Positions 20,501 through 31,960 of a stretch of 64,000 bases of DNA are shown here, piece after piece. Made by a program: the position numbers and the translations under genes. Source of the DNA: Branchiostoma floridae (lineage: Eukaryota; Chordata; Leptocardii; Amphioxiformes; Branchiostomatidae); contig NC_049979.1 in NCBI RefSeq assembly GCF_000003815.2, positions 28,574,249 through 28,638,248 of the forward strand. The letters are read 5' to 3'. Each line of letters starts with the position of its first letter. Position 1 is the first letter of the stretch. The notes beneath the pieces are model-generated. The model had not been told where the DNA came from. It was given only the letters and a program-made list of their open reading frames with translations, and did not search any database.

Positions 20501-20838
20501 GAGTTTTTTCTAATACAACTACCAATCCTTATCTTAAACCTTATACCATAGGGTAGCTAGGTAGTCCTCCGCAGGGACCATGTAGGGGGTCACGGCCAAA
20601 ATCGAAAAAAGGACCGCAAACTGCACAGACTGGCCCCTTTTCCCACTTGTAACCTTGTTTATTCCTCCGGTAGGAAACAACAACAACAAGGTTCTAACCT
20701 TAGCACAATGTCACTGAGGTCCGGGTTGTTGTGGAATTTGGTCATGCCGCTGACGAAGGTGGTGATGTTGCCAACAGTCTCGCGAGAGTCGGGCGGCGAG
20801 ACTTGCTCGGTGGCGGGAGCTGCTGGGCCTGTTGCCAT
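17569..20838 (-). CDS. BTB-BACK protein A (BTBD17-like)
   Basis: Four coding exons on the minus strand: 20699-20838, 19419-20121, 18807-18953 and 17569-17997, joined at AG|GTTAGA, CAG|GTGAGC and GAG|GTACCG donors. All junctions are in phase and give 472 residues. The start is the ATG at 20838; a CAG acceptor just upstream (about 20880) indicates an intron in the 5' UTR. A BTB domain spans about 36-150 (LSDIVL, AHKFALARSSDVF) and a BACK domain about 155-265. The C-terminal 200 residues (WCTFLRLQLSDIRRF; RFGMPSFGQQDSVTVEQFF) match paralogue B. Length and architecture fit the BTBD17 family, a name I infer from memory. BTB-BACK proteins are commonly adaptors, often for cullin 3; nothing in the sequence proves that here. 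Confidence 0.85.
18150..18600. repeat. Minisatellite, cluster 5, inverted, in intron 3 of BTB-BACK gene A
   Basis: About twelve units of GTGTTCAGCACCAGGGACAG plus GTCTGTGTGTGGATG, the reverse complement of the minisatellite upstream of the LRR genes, with a shorter period of about 35. Open frames across it are repeat artefacts. Confidence 0.85.
20164..20370. mobile_element. MITE family M1, copy 2, in intron 1 of BTB-BACK gene A
   Basis: CTCACCTTTATCCGCGAGGT at the left and ATAGGCTACC...GTAACGTTA at the right match the family ends at 37301 and 43718, with decay in the outer bases. It lies between exons 1 and 2. Confidence 0.7.
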
Positions 20839-21120
20839 TGCTGGCCCGCGGTGGTCACAGGAAACGACTTTTTTTCGACCCTGAAAAAATGGCATAATCG
20901 TAATGAGCATGAAAGTTCATCTGTGTTGGTAGAATACATTATACCATTGAGAGGGATAAGTCCCTATAATTCAGTGTTGGAAGTAAAGTGTTAGCTATTT
21001 TTCTATAATAATCGTAATGAGTTATGCTTGATGACGAGAATGCAAGGTCACGGAACACAGTCTTTATCCAAGTAGTACTCGTGGTTTGTCTCGTTCAAAT
21101 AGTGACTTATTTTTAGTCTT

Positions 21121-21478
21121 TAGGCCACACCAAATTTATTTGTTGCTTCTCGGATTTTTGCAGAAACAATTGTAGCGACAATATGTTTTTTGAAAAGGTG
21201 AAGATATACGGCTTAAATAACAAAAAAAGGGCCTGAGGAGTTTGTTAGCACGTTTTATACAACAACCCCTTGCTTTTGAATTGTTACTTATGTTCTGAAT
21301 AAAAGGCATTGCTTTTAGACTGAAATTATGTGTTTGTGGCTCTGAATGGTAATATAATATTTACAGGTTGTGATAGCAACACCTATATTATTTTTTCTAG
21401 GGACACAATTTTTTCTGATTATGAAAAAAAACGGACAGTCGCATCCAAGAAGCAACATATAAAATTGGCGTGGCCTTA
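21121..21478. mobile_element. MITE family M6, copy 1
   Basis: It begins TAGGCCACACCAAATTTATT and ends with AAAATTGGCGTGGCCTTA. The inverted match extends inward through GTTGCTTCTCGGAT and ATCCAAGAAGCAAC, about 40 bp in all. A full-length relative is at 41119-41498 with similar interior order (GACGGCTTAAATAAC, CCTGAGGAGTTT, TGATAGCAA). Confidence 0.85.
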
Positions 21479-22019
21479 TAGCTTCACAGAAAGAAAACAC
21501 TTTGGACTTATTTAATCCTTGCATGCAATGGCCGCTTGGGGTCATGCTACAAAAACATACCTGTCTTAAATATTCATAGCGCTAGGATAACACCATTCCG
21601 TCACGTTGTACAGGTAAATACTACTGAACTTTGTTTACAGTATATCAATATCCCTAGTGGTATGCTCAAAGGAGACGTGCTCGTGCATAATAACCAAGGC
21701 ATTACGTTATCAAAAGCAATGAGCTCTAAAAGATGGGGCAGTAGATTTGAGCACTGAGTAATTTTCTCTCACAAAAGAGATCATGTAATAACTCTTGGAT
21801 TTAATACATAATGCGGGTAGTGTTTAGGCTAAATGTTGCATTATATCATTCTTCCACATCGCTTCCCGTTCTATGGAGATTGACGTCATCTCGAAGTGGC
21901 GACCGTGAGAATTGAAGGAGGCATTGTAAGAGTATTTTGAAAAAAAGTGTCTTTTGAAGCAGCTAAACAGGTAAGCCAATGCAAAACAGAGTATATGTAA
22001 ATGTAGTCCCGTTATCTGT

Positions 22020-22260
22020 TTTAAAGCCCTGGGGCAATGGGCTATTATCCACTTTGTCTAGGGCACGGTACTGGAAAGCGGAGCCCTTCCCTCTCCTTCC
22101 AGCGCCTTTACCTCCCCAACCGAATTCAGGCACCCATTTTTACACCTTGGTAGACTAAGGAGTTCAAAAGTCATGTAAAGTGTCATTCCCAAGGTCACAA
22201 TGAAGGTAGCATATCAGGGAATTCTGACCTAAGACCTCTATGCTTCTTGTGACCGAAACC
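22020..22260 (-). mobile_element. tRNA-derived SINE, minus strand
   Basis: In reverse complement this shows a B-box-like GGTCAGAATTCCC, then GGTGTAAAAATGGGTGCCTG and TTCGGTTGGGGAGGTAAA, the same body as the SINEs at 47701-47935 and 44130-44640. Confidence 0.7.
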
Positions 22261-22839
22261 CTAACCGTTACTAAGACTTTGAAAACCATGTTCAAAATAC
22301 CGCAATTCCACGGGGGTTTCTAAAACTTGCTGTGTCAAAAAATAACGATATCGATCCCAGCAGTTGACAGGCTGAATCTAAGGCTCCGAATATTTAGCAT
22401 TCCCTACAAGAGTGTAGACAGCCTTTGTAAACACGATGGAGAATTTTACCTCAATTTGGTGCCTTTCGGGTTGAAAGGCAGCGCATTAAAGTACCGTACG
22501 TAGACCTAACGATACCTCCTGCTTTGAAGTCTGACATGAACCTTTCTCACCATTTGGCTTGATTCCATATAAACACCTGTATCGTGGCAACTGTCAACTG
22601 TACCGCTTCAATAATCAAGACCCAAGTTCAAAGCAAATACCGCTTCTAGGTGATGCCTTGCGAATGTTAAAACTTTCATTTGCTGACTTTCTATTCCGAC
22701 TTGAGTGTAATCTAACCTTTTTCGGCGCCAGAAGGGGCAGTCGTTGTAGTATTGCAGACGACGATATATAAGCCACATAACGTTATTTTTGACCGTACGT
22801 TTTGTGATAAGTCCCCAGTACTTATCGAGGTTAGGCCAC

Positions 22840-22962
22840 AGTCATTCGCTCAACCTTCTTGGACACTTAGATTTCATAATGAAAGCAATGTTTGTTTTTA
22901 CTCGCGGCAATTTTGGGGTTCCCAGCGGATGTCATCCATGTATTCAAATCAACATGGCCTTA
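22840..22962. mobile_element. MITE family M7, partial copy (right end)
   Basis: It ends GATGTCATCCATGTATTCAA then ATCAACATGGCCTTA, the reverse complement of the family left end AGGCCACGTTGATTCGATTA. The left half is missing or too decayed to place. Confidence 0.65.
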
Positions 22963-22974
22963 GGTAAAATAAGC

Positions 22975-23365
22975 CTCGGTTTTTACCTGCAAGCGCAAAC
23001 CGCCGACACTGCAAAAGATGAAGTGCACTTGATAGTAGATTGTACGATGTAATACTAATAGGACAGAAATATCCTATTTAGACAGTTGGTACAGTTATAT
23101 TGAAAGTAGATTCCCTCACTTTATACATATGAGTAGCAATGAAAAATCATATTCCTCACGCGTTTTGACAAACCGAAAATTACTAAACCCAGACAATCCT
23201 ACATTTTCACCATTACAAAGAACCGAAAAGAAAACGTTTATGGTAGATCTATATAGATCTACGCTACGTTTACATGTAGATTTTGTCTTTGTTGTCTCCT
23301 GTACTTAGCTCGGTTGGGTAAAAGCATACAATAAAGGTCTTCATTCATTATAAAATAGCGAACAA
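22975..23365 (+). mobile_element. LINE 3' end fragment
   Basis: A short coding remnant (DEVHLIVDC) resembles the Cys/His-containing C-terminus of LINE reverse transcriptase ORFs. It is followed by CTGTACTTAGCTCGGTTGGG, CAATAAAGGTCTTCATTCATT, a polyadenylation-like signal and an ATTC-type tail. Similar tails occur at 45420-45475 and, inverted, at 31630-31690. Confidence 0.6.
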
Positions 23366-23581
23366 AGGTACATCTCGGTGCGTATGCATGATAACATCTA
23401 CCTGTAAAAAGTGGGTGCGGCTAATGATATAGCCTTAGGGCTAGTATAATATATTGATGACTTGTCCTGTCTCCTGTCTCGTCTATCACGACAGGTACAT
23501 TTATCACAAGTATCACATTTCATTCCCTGAACGGCTAACTGCTTATTACCTTTTCCACGTAGGTTACGTTTTGGTTGCGCT

Positions 23582-23586
<5 letters not shown>

Positions 23587-23621
<35 letters not shown>

Positions 23622-23626
23622 TGTAC

Positions 23627-23668
<42 letters not shown>

Positions 23669-23680
23669 GTGTGTGTGTCT
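23587..23680. repeat. (GT)n then (GA)n microsatellite
   Basis: About 60 bases of GT repeats with minor interruptions, then (GA)n and a short GT tail. Confidence 0.95.
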
Positions 23681-23739
23681 ATGTCTTTTTGTGTATAAAC
23701 AGCATAACTCTAGAAGACCTGGTGGGTTTCTCTTGATAT

Positions 23740-24080
23740 TTAGTATGAGGCTAGGTCTTGATCATAGAAGACCTTGAAATTGTTAGATTTCTTTGCCCTC
23801 TGGCGTATAGATACGGTACTGCAGCGAACATTTCGGTTTTGATATCTCGACTTCCGGACATGCTATGGCCACGATTTTTGGTTGTGAACTTGAGAGGTAG
23901 ATATTTCTGGTCAGAAAGTACCGATATTGAATTTGGGCCCTCTAGCTGCTTTCATTGGGATTTCAAGGGAGGTTTCAGTCACAGACTTTAAAACAGGACA
24001 GGTCAAGAAACGGCTAATTAATTTTCATGATTTTTTTACCTGCATGTAGCTTTCATGAAGACCGACAGAAGGACTTGATT
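23740..24080 (-). repeat. Dispersed repeat, GGGCCCTCTAG family, copy 2
   Basis: Homologous over its length to 27430-27760 and on the other strand to 7430-7640: CTATGGC.ACGA.TTTTGGTTG, GGGCCCTCTAG, GGTTTCAGT.GCAGA, and a closing TTTTTTACCTGCA.GTA block. Open frames in it look incidental. Confidence 0.7.
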
Positions 24081-25116
24081 TGCATAAAAAATTCCCTCTG
24101 TATAAACTCAAAATATTAATTTCTGATTTCTGACGTCAATTGTCCATTATTATACAACAGCATCTTCTAAAACTTACCGGTGTCCGCCAAACCAAAGTAA
24201 AAATTACATGTTTTTCTGTCAACAAAACTGCAAAGTCCTTCACACGCAGATCAGACACACAAGGATCTAACTGCCGGAGACAAGGTAACCATAAACATGC
24301 ACTAGACACCTCTGATGATCAATCATGGCCAAACAATACACAGCATAAACATGACAACAAACAGGACTTAGTGCATCTCTCTATGCCGATTGACATTGCA
24401 AATACATCAAGGAAAGACCTTTTTGTGTGGCTATTGATGACAACCCCCTTTCCGATATTTGTTTTTGAGTGCGATGTTTTCGATTTATTCTCCTCACTGT
24501 AGAAGGTAAAAATATTGCGCACGCATATTTATTTCAAACGATTACATTTACGTGCCTATCTTTTAAACACGCATACACCATGACCAATAGTGGTTGCTCC
24601 CTATAACATGTTAGAAAATTGCGATAAGAATGTTTCCCGCGTCCGGGGGAAGGTCATCTGAAGGTCGCGCTAGACTGGACAAGACTCGAGGCCAATCGCA
24701 ACATCCGTTACCTGAGACTTTGTAGCTCCTCCCCTTCTGCTCCAACTGTCAATCACCGATGTGGTCTGGTGTTACAGGGACGGTTCACTTCTCACCGCTG
24801 AGGAATGTTCTGGAGGCAAGAAATACAAGAGATGGTCACACTTCTTTTCTACAAAATGGACAGTCAACAGCAATGTTGTTTTTAATGGAAATAAAGCAAG
24901 GCTATTCGAACATCGTGTTTCCCACAGGTGGTAAAAGGAAGGGACACGTAGATGGAAAAATAAATAAAAGGTCGACACAGAGAAGACTAGAAAGATTGAA
25001 AGCGAATACACATGGTCTAGACTAACAAATTACTGCCCTGTCTAATCTTACTCAAAACACATTCATATATATGGCAACCAGCCCCTCTGCTCTGCCCTAA
25101 CACTCGCTACATAATG
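24081..25116. other. Gene-free stretch
   Basis: Several open frames of 80-120 codons, but none shows recognisable domains, repeat structure or splice context. Confidence 0.4.
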
Positions 25117-25316
25117 TAAGAGGGTCTGTATAGCGTAGGTAGCCTATCTTATTTCTCGTAATTCGTAGGGAAAACCATCTTATCTACGTGATTCGTAGCG
25201 AGTCGACCAAATTTAGCTAATTGCCTTCCTTGATTTAGCGTAATTCGTAGGGGGCTCTTCTGAATTCAGCGTAAATCGTTGTTGGGACCCCCCCCCCCCC
25301 CATGCAGACCCTCATG
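25117..25316. repeat. Short inverted-repeat element with internal CGTAATTCGTAGGG repeats
   Basis: The ends are AGAGGGTCTGTA and TGCAGACCCTCA (reverse complements, about 11 bases). Three internal copies of a CGTAATTCGTAGGG-like motif (about 25160, 25190, 25240) and a (C)14 run precede the right end. Confidence 0.5.
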
Positions 25317-25776
25317 TAATTGAACATCACAGGCTGTCTGCTGCTTTACCAGTAACTATTGCATAGACACGTGACAGCCGTCTGATCCAGGTCATTGACC
25401 TCTATATTTGCTTTGAGAAGAGGAAGCAGAAATCGAGCAAAAACAAAATGTTTCCCTTCCGTGAAGGGAAAACATAACAAGACATTTCGAGCTTTCTTCC
25501 AAGATTAAAATGCACTGGTCAGCTGCCCTGAAGGTTTCCAACGTCACCCACAAATGATAAATATCTTGACTAGAGAAATAATAAGGTAGTGAGTACTAAT
25601 TTATGGCCTATGGGGCGGATGTACGGTAGTTTAGGGGATTTCCCCTGAAGGGTTGTGGGACAAGGATTAAAGAACACCTGCGAGTACCATTGTAATGTCT
25701 CATGTAATTACACTTATCTTCCCTTAAAGAGGCGATAAATTTTGCACTGGAAGGAAAATGCGTGTCGCGAAATTTT

Positions 25777-26013
25777 AACCTGGCATCCATGGATATCTTC
25801 GTTCGGCCGGGCTACCTTTGACTGAGCCTTCTTCGGGGCAGACGGGGCTTACTGTCGCCTGGGTAATCTTTTGCGCCCGCTGGCTGTTTCGCGTTGCGCC
25901 GTATACCGCGTAAAACTCCTGCCACCGTTTGGGAAGAATTTTGCCGGCGGCGGAAGGCTTCACATGCCCCAAAGAAAGTCTGAAAAATCCACGTTAGACT
26001 GGATGCCAGGTTT
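25777..26013. mobile_element. Inverted-repeat element, CCTGGCATCCA ends
   Basis: CCTGGCATCCA at 25779 is matched by TGGATGCCAGG at 26000-26010. The flanks are TTAA-like (TTTTAA left, TTTAAT right). Interior is GC-rich, unlike its surroundings. Probably a MITE; the superfamily is uncertain. Confidence 0.6.
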
Positions 26014-27429
26014 AATAGTTGAATGATTTACGAAAAAGGGAAGACGGGACTCTAGGCTTCCCAAAATAGAAACAAGAGCAGTTGTTTGCACAGTATGACG
26101 TCATAATCCGCACAAACCTGCTCAGTAAATTTTGGCGGGCTTTTGGGGGGCAGTACCGTGCGTTTTAGATTCCAGGCTTGTATTCCATAGGCGATGGCTG
26201 ACATACGTAAAATAGTTTGTCAACCATCGACGAATTTTGTTGTGGGCAATCGAAAACCTAACCGTTTGCAATTGACCGATAATGACCGCCTTCCTCAACA
26301 GCTTGTCACGGTAAAATTGAAGGACATATTAAGCCAGGTAACCTTCCACAGCAAATGGACAATGGGTAAATGTTAGATGTTACAGAGTAGTACATGTATC
26401 CAAAACCATAGTGTCTGTTCGTTTTACGAGGGTACCGTCAGAGAGTAAATCAATTGTTTTTGCCAAAATCTTGACAGGAATCTTCTAAAATGTCGACTCA
26501 GCAAACCCAAGCGACAGAATAAACACAACCCCAAGGGCAGGCACGAAACAGGGGCCAAATGTCGGGCTCAAGGTCAATCACTGTCCATATGAATGTAATG
26601 AAGCAGAATTTGACGCTACTTTTACGCAAGTATATTCAAAAATGACGAAGGTGACATCATAGAAGAGTAAGGGGACGGGCGAAGCGTACCTATGATAATA
26701 TATTCCCTTGTTGTACCATTACGTCCAGTAGGTACCCAATTTGAGTAATGAGGCTGTTGTAGCGTGCTCAAGGCCCTCCTTTGCGGTTACAGCCCGTTGG
26801 AAATTGTGAAAATGAACAGATGTATTTACAATTTTACTGGCCAATATCGAGCCCAAATGCCCACCACAATATTGTCTCCTTGTGGTATGCATATATATCT
26901 GTGAATTCACATTTGCTGTATTATTACAGCCAGTACTAGATATAGGTACCCTATCTCACTAAATAAGGCTGTTGTAGCGTACTCGAAGCACCTCCTCGAA
27001 CACGGGAACACCATTGTACGGTGCATCTCTAACCAGGGCGCCTTTCCTCGCTAATGATGTGTCTACCGTGCCGGCCCGTTATTTTTTGTTTCTCATCTCC
27101 TAATCAAGGTATGGACACCTGGAGGTTCACCACTCGACCACCTGGCGGTTGGCCACTTGGGTTGTTCGACATGCACCTGTTAGCGCTATGTACAGGCGAT
27201 TCCAACATAACACAGAAAAGAGGGGTGTACGTACGTACGTGGCATACAGTACATGTTTGTGTGATTGTATTGTATTGTCAATACTGAACTCAGAACCACG
27301 TCACGCACACATATAGAGAGTATAGGGCAGATTTCAAAGGCAATTACATGATTAACTCCTCAGACAATTTTGGCAACATGCCCGTACCTGCCCGTACCCT
27401 TGTGTTGATGACTCATACTGTGTTGATTT
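26014..27429. other. Gene-free stretch with a 75-bp duplicated block
   Basis: GTAGGTACCCAATTTGAGTA...GGCTGTTGTAGCGTGCTC near 26717 recurs near 26942. No gene recognised. Confidence 0.45.
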
Positions 27430-27765
27430 TTGTCTAGTAGTAGGGGCAGGTGTTCATGCCACTGGATTTTGGGTCCCCTGACGGTTTTCATTGGAACTTC
27501 AGCAGAACTTCTGATTTTGGTATATTGTGTTCTATGGAAGCTATGGCAACGACTTTTGGTTGGTAGATAGTTCTTGAGCTCGGAAAGAAGAGACACAAGC
27601 TTGGGGCCCTCTAGTGACTTTTTTGGAACTGCAAAGGAAGTTTCAGTTGCAGATTTTGAAATAGGATAAATTTTGAAGGGAAGAATGGATTCTAATGATT
27701 TTTTACCTGCAGGTAACTTTGATTAAGACCAACCTTATGGTGTTTTAATTATGCAAATTAGGGCT
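27430..27765 (-). repeat. Dispersed repeat, GGGCCCTCTAG family, copy 3
   Basis: Parallel to 23740-24080 throughout, ending with AATTATGCAAATTAGG, the octamer-bearing sequence also found in the 240-bp array at 6560-7430. This suggests the two repeats belong to one larger family. Confidence 0.7.
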
Positions 27766-30700
27766 TGTTTAGAGTGCGTTTCCCGTACACGTCATGGCAT
27801 TATCTCAGTGATTACAATGCTATAAAAAGAAACACAGAAGTGGTCGCTAGTTTCCCTATAAATAATACGTATTACTAAGTCTGAGTAAGCTAACTGTAAT
27901 TACAGGTAAGACACAGGCACAGACGCATACAAGGCAAGATTCTTATCTTTACATCTACACAAACAAACGACCATTTGATCGCTCGGCTTCATTCCGTTGA
28001 GTCAGGTACTCTCGCTGTGAAAGGTCTTTCATGTGGCAATATTTTGATTGTTGGGAGAAGTCACGCGATCGCACCATGCAACGACTTCCCGCGAGAAAAT
28101 CAGAGAAAATTCGTGAAACTCAGTTTTGTTTTTGTCAGCAGGCTGCAGTTCTACAATTACAAACAGGTACTCTCAAGGCAGAGTTTGATTGGGAGGAAGT
28201 AACCTTCTTTTTATTTGCCCCGTTGGCTTTCTGCCGCTAACGAGCATATGATTAATGGCTGTACGATATTATCGAGGGGGGAGGGATGGTGCACTTGATT
28301 TTTTTTATAGCATGGACAGGCCATTGGATTTTTTAATGGACACTCATTGCACCACCATCCCCACTTCGAATATTGAACAGTCCCTAAGAAAGGTCGCAAT
28401 TTTCCCCCACCAACCTCTGCTTGGAGGTAACCAATAGCGTGAAAGACAATGGTGCCAACGTGTGCTACTAAAGCGTGTAGACACGACAGCGCAGTGGCTT
28501 AATGGCACACAGCTTTCCCGTCAAGGCCGTCGGTTTACTTCAAGTAAACAGCGATACAAAACACGCGGACCGACGCCTGCAAATCTTTTCTGGAGTCACG
28601 CAAACACTCTTGATCGCCCCTTTGTGTCAATCAGGTCCAATTTTACAGGTATATTTTGTCGCTAGACTTGTGACGTGTGAATCTATATATAATATTCCTC
28701 TTATTTGGACCAAGGGAAGTCCCCTTTGCAACCTTGTCCCCCTTTTTCGAACCCCGGGAAGACCCCTTAGCAACCTTGTTTCTACCAGCTGTTACTAAAT
28801 CGGGATTGAGCTACACAATCGCAAATGTCCTTCCGGGCATTTCTTCTGCACACGGAAGAAACCACTTGACTCCCAGGGGAGGGGAGGGCAGTTTCCTACC
28901 TGGCCAAACTGACTGATAACAAAGAAACGTGAAGAAACAAACGTATATTTTTTGCTCGTTTACCTCTATACACTTTTCCCTGTTCCTTCCTTCTGTGTTA
29001 TTTTTGCTTATCTTTACGCTGGTGCATCATGCCTTTTTGCCACAGTATAACACGTGGCCATCCTTTCTTCTGGTTGTCCTGTATATAACTCACTTTTCTT
29101 TCTTTCTTTGTTTCTTTCTTCTTTGATTTTTACACCCTTCCTTTGTTTGTCAGATAGTCCAGCTGTGCCACGCAGTACTCGGTAAAGATATTTACCGTAT
29201 TTTAGCGAATTGTTGAGAATTTCTTATTTCTGTGCCTTTAACGTCTTGAAAAATCTGGGCCCTTAAGGCTTTTGATCGGCTTTGGAGACCTTAGCACCTA
29301 AATGCCAATGTGTGGCACTACCAGAGACAAGATATGAAATATTTCAAATGACGTCGCAATTTTTCCTTATTTTTCCGAAAATCAGTCAGTCCGAGAAAAT
29401 AAGTTTGTAGGTTTCACCGAACCGCCGACCGGACAACCATTGCCCAACCTTTCAAAAACATTTATTCACCCAAGGAAGTTCCTTTCAATGAACAAATGTT
29501 TTGTTCAACATTCATATTAAAAGTCTATCAAAACACGAGTCAATTTCCTGTAGCTATCACTTACAGAACCCCAGAGGATATCTCCTACGGTCCTACCAAG
29601 ACTCACAGGACGTGGTTGGAAAATTACCAACAAATGACGTCATGGTCATGTGATTCTTTTATTTACTTCCTGTAGGCCACGAGGAATCGAGAAAGGGGCG
29701 CCGATAAAATATACGGTGTTTATCTGGAGAGAAAAATACACGCTTTGGGCGTTTTGTGTGTGACGCAGTTTGTATATAATTGTACTAACGAACGGAATAT
29801 ATCACAAAGAGAGGGTCGTTGCGCAATATCAATCACATGACATTACGGTCTGTATGCAGGTGTGGTGTTGTTTTGGCGCCAAGAATAAGAAACAAAAACA
29901 AAGGTGATCCAAGGCCTTTAGATCTCGTGGCACGATACTTCGGTGTCGATTAACAAAGTGGTGGCTTAAAATCTAACATTACGGTCGCGACAACTTATAT
30001 GCCCCCGTTTATACCTATGCCGACCCTTGGCGCTCTCGCGGTAAATTTTCTACCTTACCTTTTTTTTTTTGGTGACGTTACCACCTATACAATTAAAAAT
30101 GTATGAGACCAGACCTTGTACTGTGAACTATTGGTATTGAAGCACTGACCGGGATTTGGGGACACCTTTTACGGTTTACCTCACAGGGCGAACCAAATTA
30201 CTTCATTTACAGTGATAAAACTGACTACAAGTCACCTCAAGGTTGCCACGATTCAGGCCTACTCGTCTTTGTTATTGTTGCGCAAGACTCTGTTACAGCC
30301 CGCGCGACATGCGCAATTGCGTGACAATCACTTACCCACCTGATAAAAAACACCTAATATGCTGACGAAATATATTTCTACTTACAGATGCATACAGACG
30401 TCCTTCGGGAACGCCCAGGCGTATACGTGTTGTGGAAAATATAACCCACTTGATCGACACACACACATACATATACCGTATACGGTTGCAACGTGGAGAG
30501 AGCGGTCTATGTGGATCGAGACAAAGGATTTGGTACTACTCTATATTCTGGGACAACACGCGTGCGCTTGCGATCGATTTCCAAACAAAATCCCCCCGGC
30601 AGAATGGATAATAAGTCGCCAGCTGACACGCAACGTCTGTGTCATGTATATCGGCCTCGAATCACCCCCGTTGTAAGAATAGAAACACACAATAACCCTA

Positions 30701-31357
30701 CCTTTCAATCTATCTCACTGCACGGAACCCTCTGTATAGGCGCCATGTACACATAGCGATTCTCCCGTTGCTTTTACCATTGTCACTTCCCCCCAGACAA
30801 TACACGCAGGTGTGACAAGAAAGTGGCGCTCACCTGAGTATAGCTGTGCTTGATTCCCGCCAAATCCCCAAGGTACAATGGATACGGATGGCACGGTACG
30901 ATGTCAATGGCAACGATCGTTTCTCTCTCTCTCTCTCTAGCTCGGTTCTCCGGTCTGTTATGGCCGGCCTCGATGTAAACACTACTTTCCCTTCCTGCCT
31001 TCTCGACAGCTGAGCGCTTACGTAGCCAGTGAGTCAGGCCAATCACATGAGGTTTACTGCCCGGTCAAGAAAGCTGGTAGGTTGCCCCAGAAAGGCGCGC
31101 TATGAAAACACTGGACCCGGGCCCGCTGCCAGAATATATGACGCAGCCCTTCCATCCAGCGGTGAGGTGAGGGTTTTGTTTCCAAACAGTAACATGTACA
31201 CGTCGTCATGTGACATGTGACCACTACCGGCTGCGAAACGCTTATACTGTGGGCAGGCTTGAGTCAACTATCCGTTTTCAGTCTCCCCTATTTTCCGGTG
31301 TAAGCAAAAGCACAAATCATTTTCTTACCAAGGAGCAACTAAACTTAATGGTGGTAT
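27766..31357. other. Gene-free stretch
   Basis: 3.6 kb with only incidental open frames. It includes T-rich tracts (about 28930-29130 and 30060). I see no exon with domain content and no RNA gene. Confidence 0.45.
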
Positions 31358-31630
31358 CGAATGAATGAATGAATGAATGAATGAATGAATGAATGAATGA
31401 ATGAATGAATGAATGAATGAATGAATGAATGAATGAATGAATGAATGAATGAATGAATGAATGAATGAATGAATGAATGAATGAATGAATGAATGAATGG
31501 ATAAACTATGTTTCTCCTTCGGGAAACATAATGAATGAATACATGGATGGATAGATAGATTGATGGATAGATGAATGGATGGATGGATAAATGAATAGAT
31601 GAATGAATGAATGAACGAATGAATGAATGA
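31358..31630. repeat. (GAAT)n microsatellite
   Basis: About 35 nearly perfect copies of GAAT (31358-31500), then interrupted GATG/GATA/GAAT variants to 31630. It abuts the inverted LINE tail that follows, consistent with ATTC-type tails of LINE elements having expanded. The open frame rich in HSFI is an artefact. Confidence 0.95.
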
Positions 31631-31960
31631 AGACTTTTATTGTAAATATACACGTTTGCCCAACAGAGCTAAGTACAGGTTACAGTTAAGATAAAAGTAT
31701 CGCAGATATAGTCTAACAGAAGTTAGGCTTCTTGGTAATGGCAAAAATGTATGGTTTATCAATAGTCAGCTTGTCAAAACGCTTGAGGAATATTAATTGT
31801 TAAGAGCTACTTGTGTACCTAAAGTGAAGGAATCTACTTTCTATATAACTGACTCAATCTACGATGAAATACACTTTATAATTATACTCTACAGTGTTTG
31901 AGGTAAAAACTAACAGATTATTTGCTATTGAGGTGTTCGGTTATGCCTTTCTGATTCGAT
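31630..31960 (-). mobile_element. LINE 3' end fragment, minus strand
   Basis: In reverse complement it reads CTGTACTTAGCTCTGTTGGG and a TACAATAAAAGTCTTCATTC tail, the same 3' end seen at 23270-23345 and 45420-45475. Confidence 0.6.

Noticed and set aside
26717-27000. Possible LTR pair (75-bp direct repeat near 26717 and 26942)
   Set aside because: Too short and too close for LTRs, with no TG...CA ends or primer-binding site.
31345-31653. 102-codon frame rich in HSFI repeats
   Set aside because: Pure translation of the (GAAT)n microsatellite.
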